This document shows, piece by piece, positions 9,070-17,831 of a stretch of 64,000 bases of DNA. The DNA is taken from the NCBI RefSeq assembly GCF_037152535.1, contig NZ_JBBCMA010000005.1:62001-126000 (forward strand), given 5' to 3'. Position numbers and translations under genes: made by a program. The stretch's first letter is position 1, and every line of letters starts with the position of its first letter. Source of the stretch: Leclercia sp. AS011. Lineage in GTDB: Bacteria; Pseudomonadota; Gammaproteobacteria; Enterobacterales; Enterobacteriaceae. The notes beneath the pieces are model-generated. The model searched no databases. It worked only from the letters and a program-made list of their open reading frames with translations, and was not told where the DNA came from.

Positions 9070-9480
9070 ATGCGTAACTTTGATCTTTCTCCGCTTTATC
9101 GTTCAGCCATTGGCTTCGATCGTCTGTTCAATCATTTAGAAAACAACCAAAGCCAGAGCAACGGCTACCCTCCATACAATGTTGAACTGGTTGACGAAAA
9201 CCACTATCGCATCGCGATTGCCGTGGCCGGTTTTGCTGAAAGCGAACTGGAGATCACCGCGCAGGACAACCTGCTGGTGGTGAAAGGCGCTCATGCGGGC
9301 GAGCAGAAAGAACGTACCTATCTCTATCAGGGCATCGCCGAACGTAACTTTGAACGTAAGTTCCAGTTAGCTGAGAACATTCACGTTCACGGCGCGAACC
9401 TGGTCAACGGCCTGCTGTATATCGATCTGGAACGTGTCATTCCGGAAGCGAAAAAACCGCGCCGTATCGAAATTAATTAA
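9070..9480 (+). CDS. ibpA: Small heat-shock protein IbpA
   Basis: A 136-residue Hsp20-family holdase that binds aggregating proteins during heat stress and works with IbpB and the DnaK/ClpB system. It starts [20 protein letters not shown] and contains the alpha-crystallin domain (about 35-125). The C-terminal IxI-type tail motif is near RRIEIN. It is first in the ibpAB operon, transcribed from the sigma-32 promoter at 8937, with translation controlled by the leader thermometer. Confidence 0.97.
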   Translation: MRNFDLSPLYRSAIGFDRLFNHLENNQSQSNGYPPYNVELVDENHYRIAIAVAGFAESELEITAQDNLLVVKGAHAGEQKERTYLYQGIAERNFERKFQLAENIHVHGANLVNGLLYIDLERVIPEAKKPRRIEIN

Positions 9481-9577
9481 TTGCCCGGGTCGCTGCGGCG
9501 GCCCATACCTGAATGCTTGCCGATATCGGGAGCAGAGGCGGATCCAACAGGATTTGCCGGGACAACTGCGCACAACA

Positions 9578-9612
9578 TTGTGCCGAACTCGCTTCTCAGA
9601 AGGAGAACTACC
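9578..9612 (+). promoter_or_regulatory. Possible RNA thermometer before ibpB
   Basis: In the 132-base ibpA-ibpB gap the last part reads CGCTTCTCAGAAGGAGA before the ATG. CUUCU can pair with AGAAG and hide the AGGAG ribosome site. A second thermometer ahead of ibpB has been reported for E. coli; here it is a by-eye inference. Confidence 0.45.
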
Positions 9613-10041
9613 ATGCGTAATTACGACTTATCCCCGCTGCTGCGTCAGTGGATCGGTTTTGACAAACTGGCTAACGCGCTGCAAAGCACCACCGAAAGCC
9701 AGACCTTCCCGCCATATAACATCGAAAAGAGCGACGATAACCACTATCGCATTACGCTCGCGGTGGCGGGATTCAGCCAGCAGAACCTGGATATCCAGCT
9801 GGAAGGCACACGCCTGACGGTGAAAGGCACCCCGGAAAAACCGGAGACCGAAACCAAATGGCTGCACCAGGGGCTGGTCACTCAGCCGTTCAGCCTGAGC
9901 TTTACCCTCGCTGAACATATGGAAGTGACGGGCGCAACCTTCACCAACGGGCTGCTGCATATCGACATTACCCGCAACGTGCCGGAAGAGATTGCTCCGC
10001 AGCGGATCGCCATCAGCGAACGGCCGGCGCTGAACAGCTAA
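9613..10041 (+). CDS. ibpB: Small heat-shock protein IbpB
   Basis: A 142-residue Hsp20 protein, the partner of IbpA, starting [20 protein letters not shown]. The alpha-crystallin domain covers about 35-125. IbpB loosens aggregates formed with IbpA so that DnaK/ClpB can extract clients. AAGGAG precedes the ATG at 9613; the open frame extends to 9481, but the family begins at MRNYDLS. It is co-transcribed with ibpA and followed by a REP element and a terminator. Confidence 0.97.
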   Translation: MRNYDLSPLLRQWIGFDKLANALQSTTESQTFPPYNIEKSDDNHYRITLAVAGFSQQNLDIQLEGTRLTVKGTPEKPETETKWLHQGLVTQPFSLSFTLAEHMEVTGATFTNGLLHIDITRNVPEEIAPQRIAISERPALNS

Positions 10042-10046
10042 TGCTA

Positions 10047-10118
10047 TCGTGTCGGGTGGCGCTTCGCTAACCCGACCTACATAGCCCGTAGGCCCGTGCA
10101 AGCGAAGCGCCGCCGGGC
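10047..10118. repeat. REP/BIME pair after ibpB
   Basis: Two facing REP-like units occur: GTCGGGTGGCGCTTCGCTAA at about 10052, and GTAGGCCCGTGCAAGCGAAG running to GCCGCCGGGC at about 10118. This is the usual BIME layout in a 3' untranslated region. Confidence 0.85.
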
Positions 10119-10127
10119 AAATCTGAA

Positions 10128-10150
10128 GCCTCGCTCCGCGAGGCTTTTTT
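10128..10150 (+). terminator. Intrinsic terminator of ibpAB
   Basis: A 7-bp stem, GCCTCGC / GCGAGGC with loop TCC, is followed by six T residues. Confidence 0.9.
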
Positions 10151-10229
10151 GTGCGCCATCGCCCATACAACCCGCCTGCGCTCTGCGAAAATCCCTGTTA
10201 ATAATAATGTTATTCACAGGGATGCCGTC

Positions 10230-11891
10230 ATGAGTGATATAGCGTTAACGGTCAGTATTCTGGCACTGGTTGCGGTGGTCGGGCTGTGGATAGGCAATGT
10301 CAAAATCCGCGGCGTCGGGTTCGGCATTGGCGGCGTGCTGTTTGGCGGGATATTTGTCGGCCACTTTGCCGACCAGCTGGGCATTACGCTTAGCGCGCAA
10401 ATGCTGCATTTCATTCAGGAGTTTGGCCTGATCCTCTTCGTGTACACCATCGGGATTCAGGTCGGCCCCGGCTTTTTCGCCTCGCTGCGCGTCTCGGGGC
10501 TGCGCCTTAACCTCTTTGCGATGGGGATTGTGGTGATGGGCGGGCTGGTCACCGCTCTGCTGCATAAACTCTTCGCCATCCCCCTGCCGGTGGTGCTGGG
10601 CATCTTCTCCGGGGCGGTCACCAACACCCCTGCGCTGGGGGCCGGGCAGCAAATCCTGCGCGACTTGGGGATTGAGCCTGGCATCGTGGATCAGATGGGC
10701 ATGAGCTACGCCATGGCCTACCCGTTCGGCATCTGCGGCATTCTGCTCACCATGTGGCTGATGCGCGTTCTGTTTCGCATTAACGTAGAGCAAGAGGCCC
10801 AGCAGCACGAATCCACCCTTAGCCAGGGTCAGGCGCTGATTAAAACCATCAACATTCGCGTCGACAACCCCAATCTCAACAACCTGGCGATTCAGGATGT
10901 GCCGATCCTGAACAGCGCCAACATTATCTGTTCCCGCCTGAAGCGCGAGCAGACCCTGATGGTGCCTCTGCCCGGCACGGTGATCCAGACCGGCGACCTG
11001 CTGCACCTCGTCGGCCAGCCGGCGGACCTGAACAATGCCCGGCTGGTGATCGGCCAGGAGGTGGATACCTCGCTCTCTACGCGCGGCACCGATATGCGGG
11101 TCGAGCGGGTGGTGGTCACCAACGAGAAGGTATTAGGCAAGAAAATCCGCGAACTGCAGGCCAAAGAGCGTTATGACGTGGTGATCTCGCGCCTGAACCG
11201 CGCCGGGGTTGAGCTGGTGGCCAGCCCGGACGCCAGCCTGCAGTTTGGCGATATCCTCAACCTGGTCGGGCGTCCGGCCTCCATCGACGCCGTGGCCAAT
11301 ATGGTGGGCAACGCGCAACAAAAACTGCAGCAGGTACAGATGCTGCCGGTGTTTATCGGCATCGGTCTTGGCGTCCTGTTGGGCTCCATTCCGCTGTACG
11401 TGCCGGGGTTCCCGGTGGCGCTCAAGCTGGGGCTGGCGGGCGGGCCACTGATTATGGCCCTGATCCTCGGGCGTATCGGCTGCGTGGGTAAGCTCTACTG
11501 GTTTATGCCCCCGAGCGCCAACCTCGCCCTGCGCGAGCTGGGGATCGTGCTGTTTCTGGCGGTGGTAGGGCTGAAATCGGGTGGTGACTTCGTTGAGACG
11601 CTGGCCCGCGGCGACGGGGTCAGCTGGATTGGCTATGGCATTCTTATTACCGCCGTTCCGCTGATCACCATGGGCATTCTGGCGCGGCTGCTGGCGAAGA
11701 TGAACTACCTGACACTGTGCGGCATGCTGGCCGGTTCGATGACCGATCCTCCGGCGCTGGCCTTTGCCAACAACCTGCACGCCACCAGCGGGGCGGCGGC
11801 GCTCTCCTACGCCACGGTCTATCCGCTGGTGATGTTCATGCGCATTATCACACCGCAGCTGCTGGCGGTGCTGTTCTGGGGGATGGGTTAA
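10230..11891 (+). CDS. yidE: YidE, AAE-family transporter with two TrkA-C domains
   Basis: A 553-residue membrane protein identical in length to E. coli YidE. About five or six N-terminal helices (1-160) and a similar C-terminal set (about 370-553) flank two RCK/TrkA-C domains (about 190-365). The family includes the aspartate:alanine exchanger AspT; YidE's own substrate is unknown. The start is the ATG at 10230 ([11 protein letters not shown]), matching the orthologue; the frame opens earlier at 10149. The stop shares the tetramer TTAA with the convergent sulfatase gene. Confidence 0.92.
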   Translation: MSDIALTVSILALVAVVGLWIGNVKIRGVGFGIGGVLFGGIFVGHFADQLGITLSAQMLHFIQEFGLILFVYTIGIQVGPGFFASLRVSGLRLNLFAMGIVVMGGLVTALLHKLFAIPLPVVLGIFSGAVTNTPALGAGQQILRDLGIEPGIVDQMGMSYAMAYPFGICGILLTMWLMRVLFRINVEQEAQQHESTLSQGQALIKTINIRVDNPNLNNLAIQDVPILNSANIICSRLKREQTLMVPLPGTVIQTGDLLHLVGQPADLNNARLVIGQEVDTSLSTRGTDMRVERVVVTNEKVLGKKIRELQAKERYDVVISRLNRAGVELVASPDASLQFGDILNLVGRPASIDAVANMVGNAQQKLQQVQMLPVFIGIGLGVLLGSIPLYVPGFPVALKLGLAGGPLIMALILGRIGCVGKLYWFMPPSANLALRELGIVLFLAVVGLKSGGDFVETLARGDGVSWIGYGILITAVPLITMGILARLLAKMNYLTLCGMLAGSMTDPPALAFANNLHATSGAAALSYATVYPLVMFMRIITPQLLAVLFWGMG

Positions 11892-13372
11892 ACCTCTAAG
11901 CCTAATCTGGCGAACTGCTCTGCCGGGGCGTCGCTCTCACGTAGCAGACGCACCAGCAGGGCGATCATCCGCGTTTCGATGGCTTTATCTTCAATTGGGC
12001 ACTGCTGGTGCGGATCGCTGTGTAAATCGAACAGCAGATGGCCGACGCGATTGACCCCCGGGTATTTTTCCCGGGCGGGAATACGCAGCGTTTTCACCCC
12101 TTTGGTAAAGCGGAACGGGGGGGCCAGGGCGATTGAATCCAGCTCTTCCGGGGTAAAGCGGGTATTCATCTTGATCGGCATCAGGGTGTAGTTGGCGATG
12201 TCATTCTCACGTCCGGGCAGCGCGGCGCGCATATAGACATAGCGCCCGTCTGTGACGTTGACATGGCCGCTGAAAACCCCGAACAGCGCAGCGTCACGCA
12301 CCGGGGTGTCATCCTCAAGGATGCGGGCTAACGGACGACCCTGGACGTCGGGTGGGATGGGCTGGTTGAAGAACTCCAGCAGCGTCGGGGCCCAGTCAAT
12401 CATCTGCACCAGCGCATCCCGCTGTACCCCCTGATGGGCGCTGCGCGGATCCCAGATAAACAGCGGGTTATTCGCCACCTCGTTGTAATAGGGCATCTGG
12501 TTTTTCGCCCACCAGCCATGCTCCCCGAGCAAAAAGCCGTGATCGGTACCGACAATCAACATCGTATCGCGCCACAAATCGTGGCGGTCCATCAGGTCAA
12601 GAATGCGGCCCAGGTTGCGATCGCACATGGAGACGAGGGCGCGGTAGCGGCAGCGAATATGCTCCACCGCCTCCGGACTCTCTTCCACTTTGCCGCGCGG
12701 CCAGTCGTAGTGCGGGCCGTCCCACGGATCCTGATACAACGAGAGATACTCCTCCGTGGTATAAAACGGCTCGTGGGGGTCAAAAGTTTCCACCTGCAAC
12801 AGCCAGCTATCCTGCTGATGGTTCTTGTCGATAAACTCGCATCCGGCATCGAAGACCCGGGTTTGCGGGAAGTCCGCTTCCTGCTGGATGTAGTCGCGGT
12901 TGACCCAGTCGTGTCGCCAGAGCCCGGAGACGCCACCGCCGGTTTGCTTCTGCGGCACCCGCAACACCTTGGGGATCGCCGGGTCGGCCACGCTGGCCTT
13001 CCAGTGATCCCCCTCCTGGCCACGGATGATCTCCCATGAGCTGTAGCGATTATGGTAGTTGCCGCCGCCATCCTCCCAGTAGTGCAGATGGTCGCTGATC
13101 AGGTGGGTATAGACGCCCGCTTTTTTCAGCAGCTCCGGCATGGAGTCGTCGAACGGCTCCAGCGGCCCCCACTCCCGGTGCAGAAAATTGTACCGGCCGG
13201 TGTGCAGCTCCCGGCGGGCGGGCATGCAGGGCATACTGCCGACATAGCTGTTGTTGAAGGTGGCGCAGCGGGCCGCCAGACGCTGGAAGTTGGGTGCCTG
13301 AGTGATCATATCCCCGTATGGCGGCAGATAGTGTTTATTCAGGCTGTCGAAGAGCAGAATGATCGCTTTCAT
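11888..13372 (-). CDS. Cytoplasmic type I sulfatase (formylglycine dependent)
   Basis: A 494-residue alkaline-phosphatase-superfamily sulfatase with no signal peptide. The activation motif C-x-P-A-R is Cys49-Met-Pro-Ala-Arg53, and HTGR follows at 57-60. In active enzymes this cysteine is converted to formylglycine. Asp9 near the N-terminus and [14 protein letters not shown] at about 280-293 provide metal ligands. It is the third gene of a minus-strand operon (EIIC-EIIB-sulfatase) with a 9-base gap to EIIB, where AAGGAG overlaps the EIIB stop. A maturase-like gene, yidF, lies 4.5 kb away. It holds the place of K-12 yidJ, but the N-terminus differs from YidJ as I recall it, so no symbol is given. 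Confidence 0.88.
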   Translation of the reverse strand: MKAIILLFDSLNKHYLPPYGDMITQAPNFQRLAARCATFNNSYVGSMPCMPARRELHTGRYNFLHREWGPLEPFDDSMPELLKKAGVYTHLISDHLHYWEDGGGNYHNRYSSWEIIRGQEGDHWKASVADPAIPKVLRVPQKQTGGGVSGLWRHDWVNRDYIQQEADFPQTRVFDAGCEFIDKNHQQDSWLLQVETFDPHEPFYTTEEYLSLYQDPWDGPHYDWPRGKVEESPEAVEHIRCRYRALVSMCDRNLGRILDLMDRHDLWRDTMLIVGTDHGFLLGEHGWWAKNQMPYYNEVANNPLFIWDPRSAHQGVQRDALVQMIDWAPTLLEFFNQPIPPDVQGRPLARILEDDTPVRDAALFGVFSGHVNVTDGRYVYMRAALPGRENDIANYTLMPIKMNTRFTPEELDSIALAPPFRFTKGVKTLRIPAREKYPGVNRVGHLLFDLHSDPHQQCPIEDKAIETRMIALLVRLLRESDAPAEQFARLGLEV

Positions 13373-13381
13373 CGTCGCTCC

Positions 13382-13705
13382 TTAACGGGCCTTGATGAGG
13401 TGTGGGAAATGCTCTTCAACCACCGTGTAGATCTGTTTGCCGATGGTCTCTCCGTCCATAATATTTTCGATGGGGATCAGATACTGCCCGTGGCGCGGAT
13501 CGAGGCTCACCACATCAATCAGTTTTTTCGAAATGGCGTAAATATCCGCCCATTCCGTAAATCCACCGACTTCGCCCGCGGCGGTATGCTCCATGTCGAA
13601 TTGAATGTCATATTTCGCTAAGGCTTTTTTCACTACCGTCTGCAACATCACGCTACTGCCGACACCGTAGCCGCAAACAAACAGAATATTAATTTTGTCT
13701 TTCAT
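13382..13705 (-). CDS. PTS EIIB component, ascorbate/SgcB-like
   Basis: A 107-residue cytoplasmic phosphocarrier. The phosphorylated cysteine is Cys11 in ILFVCGYGVGSSVM. The fold and length suit the EIIB of the L-ascorbate/galactitol-type PTS superfamily. The start is the ATG at 13703-13705 with AAGGA upstream; a longer in-frame ATG at 13789 would lie inside the EIIC gene. Genes for EIIC upstream and a sulfatase downstream make one operon. No EIIA gene is beside it, so phosphate must come from an EIIA encoded elsewhere. Confidence 0.88.
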   Translation of the reverse strand: MKDKINILFVCGYGVGSSVMLQTVVKKALAKYDIQFDMEHTAAGEVGGFTEWADIYAISKKLIDVVSLDPRHGQYLIPIENIMDGETIGKQIYTVVEEHFPHLIKAR

Positions 13706-13733
13706 GACGATATCCTTTTCACAATGAGAAGAG

Positions 13734-15059
13734 TTAGCCCGCGTAAGGCCCGAGATGGAACGTTGAGGCAATAAATTTAAGCACTTCACAAATGGCAGGC
13801 CATAATGTCGCCCAGTCGAAAATACCGGTCCAGCCCACCCCTTCGGCGGCGAGTCCGGTTAAGGGAATAGCCCATACGGTGCCGAAGGTTTGAATAATCC
13901 CCAGCAGGAACGTACAAATTATCACGGCGCGATAGCCCCCCAGCCGGTTGGCTAATACCCCAATCGGACCGCCGGCGAAAAATAACGGCACAAAACCGGG
14001 GAGCACCATAATAGGACTGTGGGTAATAAGCAGAATACCCATCGAGAAAATAGTGCCGAAGGTACAGAAGATAAATCCAAGGGTGGCGGCATTCGGGGAG
14101 AAGGGGAGTAATGCCGCGACATCGACGGCGGGAATCGCGTCCGGAATTAACCGATCCTGCCAGCCTTTAAACGAGGCGTTAATTTCCCCGACCATCATGC
14201 GTACCCCCTGCAACAGGATCACCATATACATGGAGAACTGCAGGCCGAGGTTAATAATGTAGATATACCAGGGCTTCCCTTTTGCCATCGCCTGCACGTT
14301 ATCAATGCCGGTGGTCAGTAAGAACCCGCCGACGAACAGCGTCATCACAATGGCGATGGAGGTGACGTTATGGTTAAAAATCGCCAGCCAGCCGGGAAGC
14401 TTCATGTTCTCGGCATCCTGTTTCTCGGCATCGCCAAACAGATGGGCGAATTTCGAGAAGAACCAGATCCCCAGCATCTGGTTATGGGCAATGGTAAAGC
14501 CTGCATTGTTGGTGATTTTAGCGACCGGTTTGGCAATCAGGGTGGTAGCAAAGGCCCAGAAGACCCCGGTTAAAATCCCGGCGATAATAATCGACGGCAC
14601 CCAGCCAAAGCCCAGCCAGAAGACGATCAGCCACAGCACCGCCTGGGAGTGAGACACCCCGGTATTGCCGGTGAGGAAAATGCCTTTCACCTTTGTGTAG
14701 CGACCAAACAGGACCAGCAGCAGATTGGTAAAAAAGGCCAGGACAAACACATAGCCCACAAAACCAAAATTATCCCCGAGTGCAATCTGGGTTGCCGCTT
14801 TCATGGCATAGGAATCCATTAAATAACCATGGATGCCATAAGATTTGCTCACCGCATCGGCGACGGGTTTAAAGGTCGCTGAAAACTGAAACCCGCCAAA
14901 GAGCACCATCATTAATCCCACCATGGCGCTAACCATACCGGTAATAATTTTTATCGGTGATTTCTTGTCGAGGGCATAACCTAATCCTACCAGCAGCCCA
15001 ATTAAAATAGCGGGTTCGGTTAGAAAAGATTGTATTACTGAAATAAAGTCAGAAAACAT
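13734..15059 (-). CDS. PTS EIIC permease, ascorbate (UlaA)-type
   Basis: A 441-residue integral membrane permease with about 11 hydrophobic segments, starting MFSDFISVIQSFLTEPAILI. GNTGVSHSQAVLWL and HSPIMVLPGFVPLFFAGGPIGV are typical of the UlaA/SgcC superfamily, which uses an elevator mechanism to move and phosphorylate its substrate. It is first in the operon with EIIB and a sulfatase, which suggests that the imported compound is a sulfated sugar or similar; that is inference. Its promoter must lie in the AT-rich gap to its right. Confidence 0.88.
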   Translation of the reverse strand: MFSDFISVIQSFLTEPAILIGLLVGLGYALDKKSPIKIITGMVSAMVGLMMVLFGGFQFSATFKPVADAVSKSYGIHGYLMDSYAMKAATQIALGDNFGFVGYVFVLAFFTNLLLVLFGRYTKVKGIFLTGNTGVSHSQAVLWLIVFWLGFGWVPSIIIAGILTGVFWAFATTLIAKPVAKITNNAGFTIAHNQMLGIWFFSKFAHLFGDAEKQDAENMKLPGWLAIFNHNVTSIAIVMTLFVGGFLLTTGIDNVQAMAKGKPWYIYIINLGLQFSMYMVILLQGVRMMVGEINASFKGWQDRLIPDAIPAVDVAALLPFSPNAATLGFIFCTFGTIFSMGILLITHSPIMVLPGFVPLFFAGGPIGVLANRLGGYRAVIICTFLLGIIQTFGTVWAIPLTGLAAEGVGWTGIFDWATLWPAICEVLKFIASTFHLGPYAG

Positions 15060-15534
15060 AATGCAGTCAACCTCCGTGACATTCGCTTCCGGATTAAGGA
15101 AATCCAGCTCAGTATTGCTTCTTATTTAATAACGGAACGACGAGTAGTAATTAAGGCAAATATGTTTGACAGCAAATGCACTCTAATAATCAAATCTGGT
15201 CATTAGAAGATTGAAAGTGATTTTTTGTGATTCTATTTGCAAAATTAGGGTTGTATTAAGTCTGATTATTCAAAATTTAATTTGATAGTTTTTTTATATA
15301 TAAAATGGCACTGTGAATGAAGAGGTATGTCGCTATCAGAGGGTTAAATATATAGTTGCTGGATATTTTAACTTCGATTATTGATCTGGGGATTATTACG
15401 TTACGCTGTTAAATTAATTATTAGCAACCGCTTTATTTTGTGGTGTTAGCCACATATTTAATTTAGTTGGAGGTATAGGTTTATTTTCGCAACACGCAGT
15501 AATTTCTCTTTTCTTTAAACAAAGGACTGAAAGA
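15060..15534. promoter_or_regulatory. AT-rich divergent control region, PTS-sulfatase operon versus arylsulfotransferase
   Basis: This 475-base gap has no gene. It is much richer in A/T than its surroundings, with runs such as TTTTTTATATATAAAATGG around 15290. TGTGATTCTATTTGCAAA at about 15226-15243 resembles a CRP site with one good half. Two divergent promoters must lie here. The base composition would suit H-NS binding. Individual promoter boxes are too ambiguous to call. Confidence 0.5.
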
Positions 15535-16950
15535 ATGAACGCAACCTATACTGTAAAAATCAATCCCTATGATAAAAACAAACTTAGCGCATTAATTACC
15601 ATTGATAGTCCGGAGGCACTAAAGTTTGACTATACCGTCCAGGGTAAAACTGCGAACGCCAGCTTTCATTATGGCACCGATCAATACAGCGTTAATCCGG
15701 ACATCACCGTGGTCGGTTTGTATGCCAATTATGTCAATACCGTCACCCTGAATCTTTACACCAGGGATAACGCTGTCGAAACCTTTCAGATAGTGATATC
15801 AACGCAGGGGCAGGACTATGGTGATGTCCCTCTGACGCTGGCGATTAATATTACTGACGACGCGATGGCGGAGAGCACGTTAGGACAGGGTTGGTTTGTC
15901 ACCAGCGCGTGGAATGGCTATGACATCAATGGCGATCTGCGCATTACTGGCCTGTTCCCCTGGATGTACGGTAACTTAAAAATTATCGAAAACGCGCTCT
16001 GGTCGGCGTTGGCCAGCGAAACCTGGGATCCTGACAAGCATGCCTTTGCGCCAACGTTATACCGCTTCAATCTCGCCGGTAAGGTCGCGCAAACCTACGC
16101 CGCACCTGCCGGGTATGGTTTTCATCACGACATCACCACCGACGGTACAGGCAATCTCTGGGTGTTAGGCTCCCTGCTCGATGGCTGGAGTGACGAGCAA
16201 AAGCTGGAGTGCATTCTCTATAAATACGACATCGCCAGCGGGGCGTTGCTCTGGCAGCGTGACTACTCCCGGGAATTTATGGGTGCCACGGTGCTGGACA
16301 ATACCGACACCAATGATGTGCATTTCAACAGCCTGGAATATGTCGCAGAGACCGGGCAGTTGATGGTCAATTCCCGCTCCAGCTGTACGGTGCTGGGCCT
16401 CAATAGCGAGACCGGGGAGCCGGAGTGGATTATCGATAACCCGGCCTTTCCGGTGCTGAACAGCGCCCTGAATTTGCAGGTGGTGGATGGGGATAATTTC
16501 AGCTATCCCAACGGGGAGCATGCCGTATTTGTGACGCACAACAGCCGGTACCAGGCGTGGCGGGGTGCAAACAGGTTCGTTGTCTCCCTGTTCAATAACA
16601 ACTCCTGTGCAGATGAGCAAGGTAATGAGCTGGTCCGTACAATTGAAGCGGAACCGGTAACTTATACTGCCGCCGAACTGGATTCTCTCCCCACTATTCT
16701 TGCTATTGATTTAACCGCCGCGACGGTGCAGCGCCTGGATCAGTTTCATTTCCCAGGGCAGCGTAGCGAACTCACGTCATCGGTATTTGATGTTGGTAAT
16801 GATTATTACAATGTCTATTTCGGAGCCGAGCAATCGTTCTTCGTTTTTGATATCGATAATAATATTGGGGTATCGATTTACAATATTGATACCGGCCTGG
16901 GCTATCGCGGCAGAATATTCACTTACGATGAGCTGCGTTCATTAATTTAA
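15535..16950 (+). CDS. Arylsulfotransferase-family protein without signal peptide
   Basis: A 471-residue protein of the PAPS-independent aryl-sulfate sulfotransferase (AssT) family. The N-terminal beta-sandwich runs from about 1 to 100, with VNPDITVVGLYANYVNTV, and is followed by a six-bladed beta-propeller. By motif comparison with E. coli AssT, the sulfate-transfer residues are present: His198 (GFHHD), His263 (DVHFNS), Arg281 (NSRSS) and His329 (NGEHAVFVTH). Classical AssT is periplasmic with a signal peptide and about 600 residues. This one starts directly at the first domain with no signal and is shorter. It is divergent from a sulfatase operon. Donor and acceptor are unknown. Confidence 0.82.
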   Translation: MNATYTVKINPYDKNKLSALITIDSPEALKFDYTVQGKTANASFHYGTDQYSVNPDITVVGLYANYVNTVTLNLYTRDNAVETFQIVISTQGQDYGDVPLTLAINITDDAMAESTLGQGWFVTSAWNGYDINGDLRITGLFPWMYGNLKIIENALWSALASETWDPDKHAFAPTLYRFNLAGKVAQTYAAPAGYGFHHDITTDGTGNLWVLGSLLDGWSDEQKLECILYKYDIASGALLWQRDYSREFMGATVLDNTDTNDVHFNSLEYVAETGQLMVNSRSSCTVLGLNSETGEPEWIIDNPAFPVLNSALNLQVVDGDNFSYPNGEHAVFVTHNSRYQAWRGANRFVVSLFNNNSCADEQGNELVRTIEAEPVTYTAAELDSLPTILAIDLTAATVQRLDQFHFPGQRSELTSSVFDVGNDYYNVYFGAEQSFFVFDIDNNIGVSIYNIDTGLGYRGRIFTYDELRSLI

Positions 16951-16961
16951 CGCTATCCTCA

Positions 16962-16993
16962 GCGGCAAGTTACGGCCTCGTGTTACTTGCCGC
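16962..16993 (+). terminator. Hairpin after the arylsulfotransferase gene
   Basis: GCGGCAAGT at 16962-16970 pairs with ACTTGCCGC at 16985-16993. No good T tract follows, so it may be a weak terminator or a 3' stabilising stem. Confidence 0.45.
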
Positions 16994-17131
16994 ATTTACG
17001 GTGCCTGTAAGCTGTTCCCCTGGCTGGCGTTATACCGCTTCCGCCATCAGATCCTGCGGGTGGGAATTACTTCCCTGGATACGTTACTATTGCCGCAGTT
17101 TTGTACACCGGACAGTCAGACAGGAGACGTC

Positions 17132-17479
17132 ATGAAAATTTCCCGCCTCGGCGAAGCGCCGGATTATCGCTTCTCGCTGGCAAACGAGCGTACCTTTCTG
17201 GCGTGGATCCGCACCGCGCTGGGCTTTCTGGCGGCCGGTGTCGGTCTCGACCAGCTGGCCCCCGATTTTGCCACGCCGGTGATCCGCCAGCTGCTGGCGC
17301 TGCTGCTGTGCCTTTTTTCCGGCGGGCTGGCGATCTACGGCTACCTGCGCTGGCTGCGGAATGAAAAGGCGATGCGCCTGAAAGAAGATCTCCCCTACAC
17401 CCGCAGCCTGCTGATGGTCAGCCTGATCCTGATGATAGTGGCGGTGATTGCGATGGGGCTGGTGCTGTATGGCGGATAG
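17132..17479 (+). CDS. yidH: YidH, DUF202 inner-membrane protein
   Basis: A 115-residue protein with three predicted membrane helices, starting MKISRLGEAPDYRFSLANERTFLAWIRTAL. The sequence NERTFLAWIRTALGFLAAGVGL is the DUF202 signature. Length equals that of E. coli YidH. It is first in yidH-yidG-yidF, with CAGGAG before the ATG at 17132. Its stop lies inside yidG (11-base overlap). No biochemical role is known. Conserved linkage to a sulfatase maturase suggests, but does not prove, a link to sulfatase biology. Confidence 0.9.
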   Translation: MKISRLGEAPDYRFSLANERTFLAWIRTALGFLAAGVGLDQLAPDFATPVIRQLLALLLCLFSGGLAIYGYLRWLRNEKAMRLKEDLPYTRSLLMVSLILMIVAVIAMGLVLYGG

Positions 17480-17831
17480 CCGCAAAGCGCGCCGTCTGGC
17501 CGATCCGGGGCTGCAACCGGAGCGCACCTCGCTTGCCTGGCTGCGCACCCTGTTTGGCTACGGGGCGTTGATGGTGCTGGCGGTCAGGCATAACTGGCAG
17601 CAGGCGGGCCCGCTGTTCTGGGTGGCACTGGGGGTGCTGGCGATGGTGGCGCTGATCCTCTGGCATTACACCCGCAGTCGCGCAAAAATGGATGTCTCGC
17701 TGTATGATTTTTCGGCATCCCGACCGGTGCGTATTAAATTTATGATCTCCCTCGCAGTGTTATCCCTCGCATTACTGTTTGCTGCTAGTCACGTTCACCA
17801 TCTCATTATTTTTATCAGGGATTTTGCATGA
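17469..17831 (+). CDS. yidG: YidG, DUF202 inner-membrane protein
   Basis: A 120-residue second DUF202 protein, starting MADSRKARRLADPGLQPERTSLAWLRTLFG. The PERTSLAWLRTLFGYGALM segment parallels the NERTFLAWIRT motif of YidH, so the two are paralogues and may form a complex. Three hydrophobic helices are visible. The start overlaps yidH by 11 bases and the end overlaps yidF by 4 (ATGA), indicating translational coupling of the three genes. The role is unknown. Confidence 0.9.
   Translation: MADSRKARRLADPGLQPERTSLAWLRTLFGYGALMVLAVRHNWQQAGPLFWVALGVLAMVALILWHYTRSRAKMDVSLYDFSASRPVRIKFMISLAVLSLALLFAASHVHHLIIFIRDFA

Noticed and set aside
11888..13372. Calling the sulfatase yidJ
   Set aside because: It occupies the equivalent place, but its N-terminus and active-site context ([11 protein letters not shown]) differ from K-12 YidJ as I recall it (CTPARAGLFTG with a different start), so orthology is not assumed.
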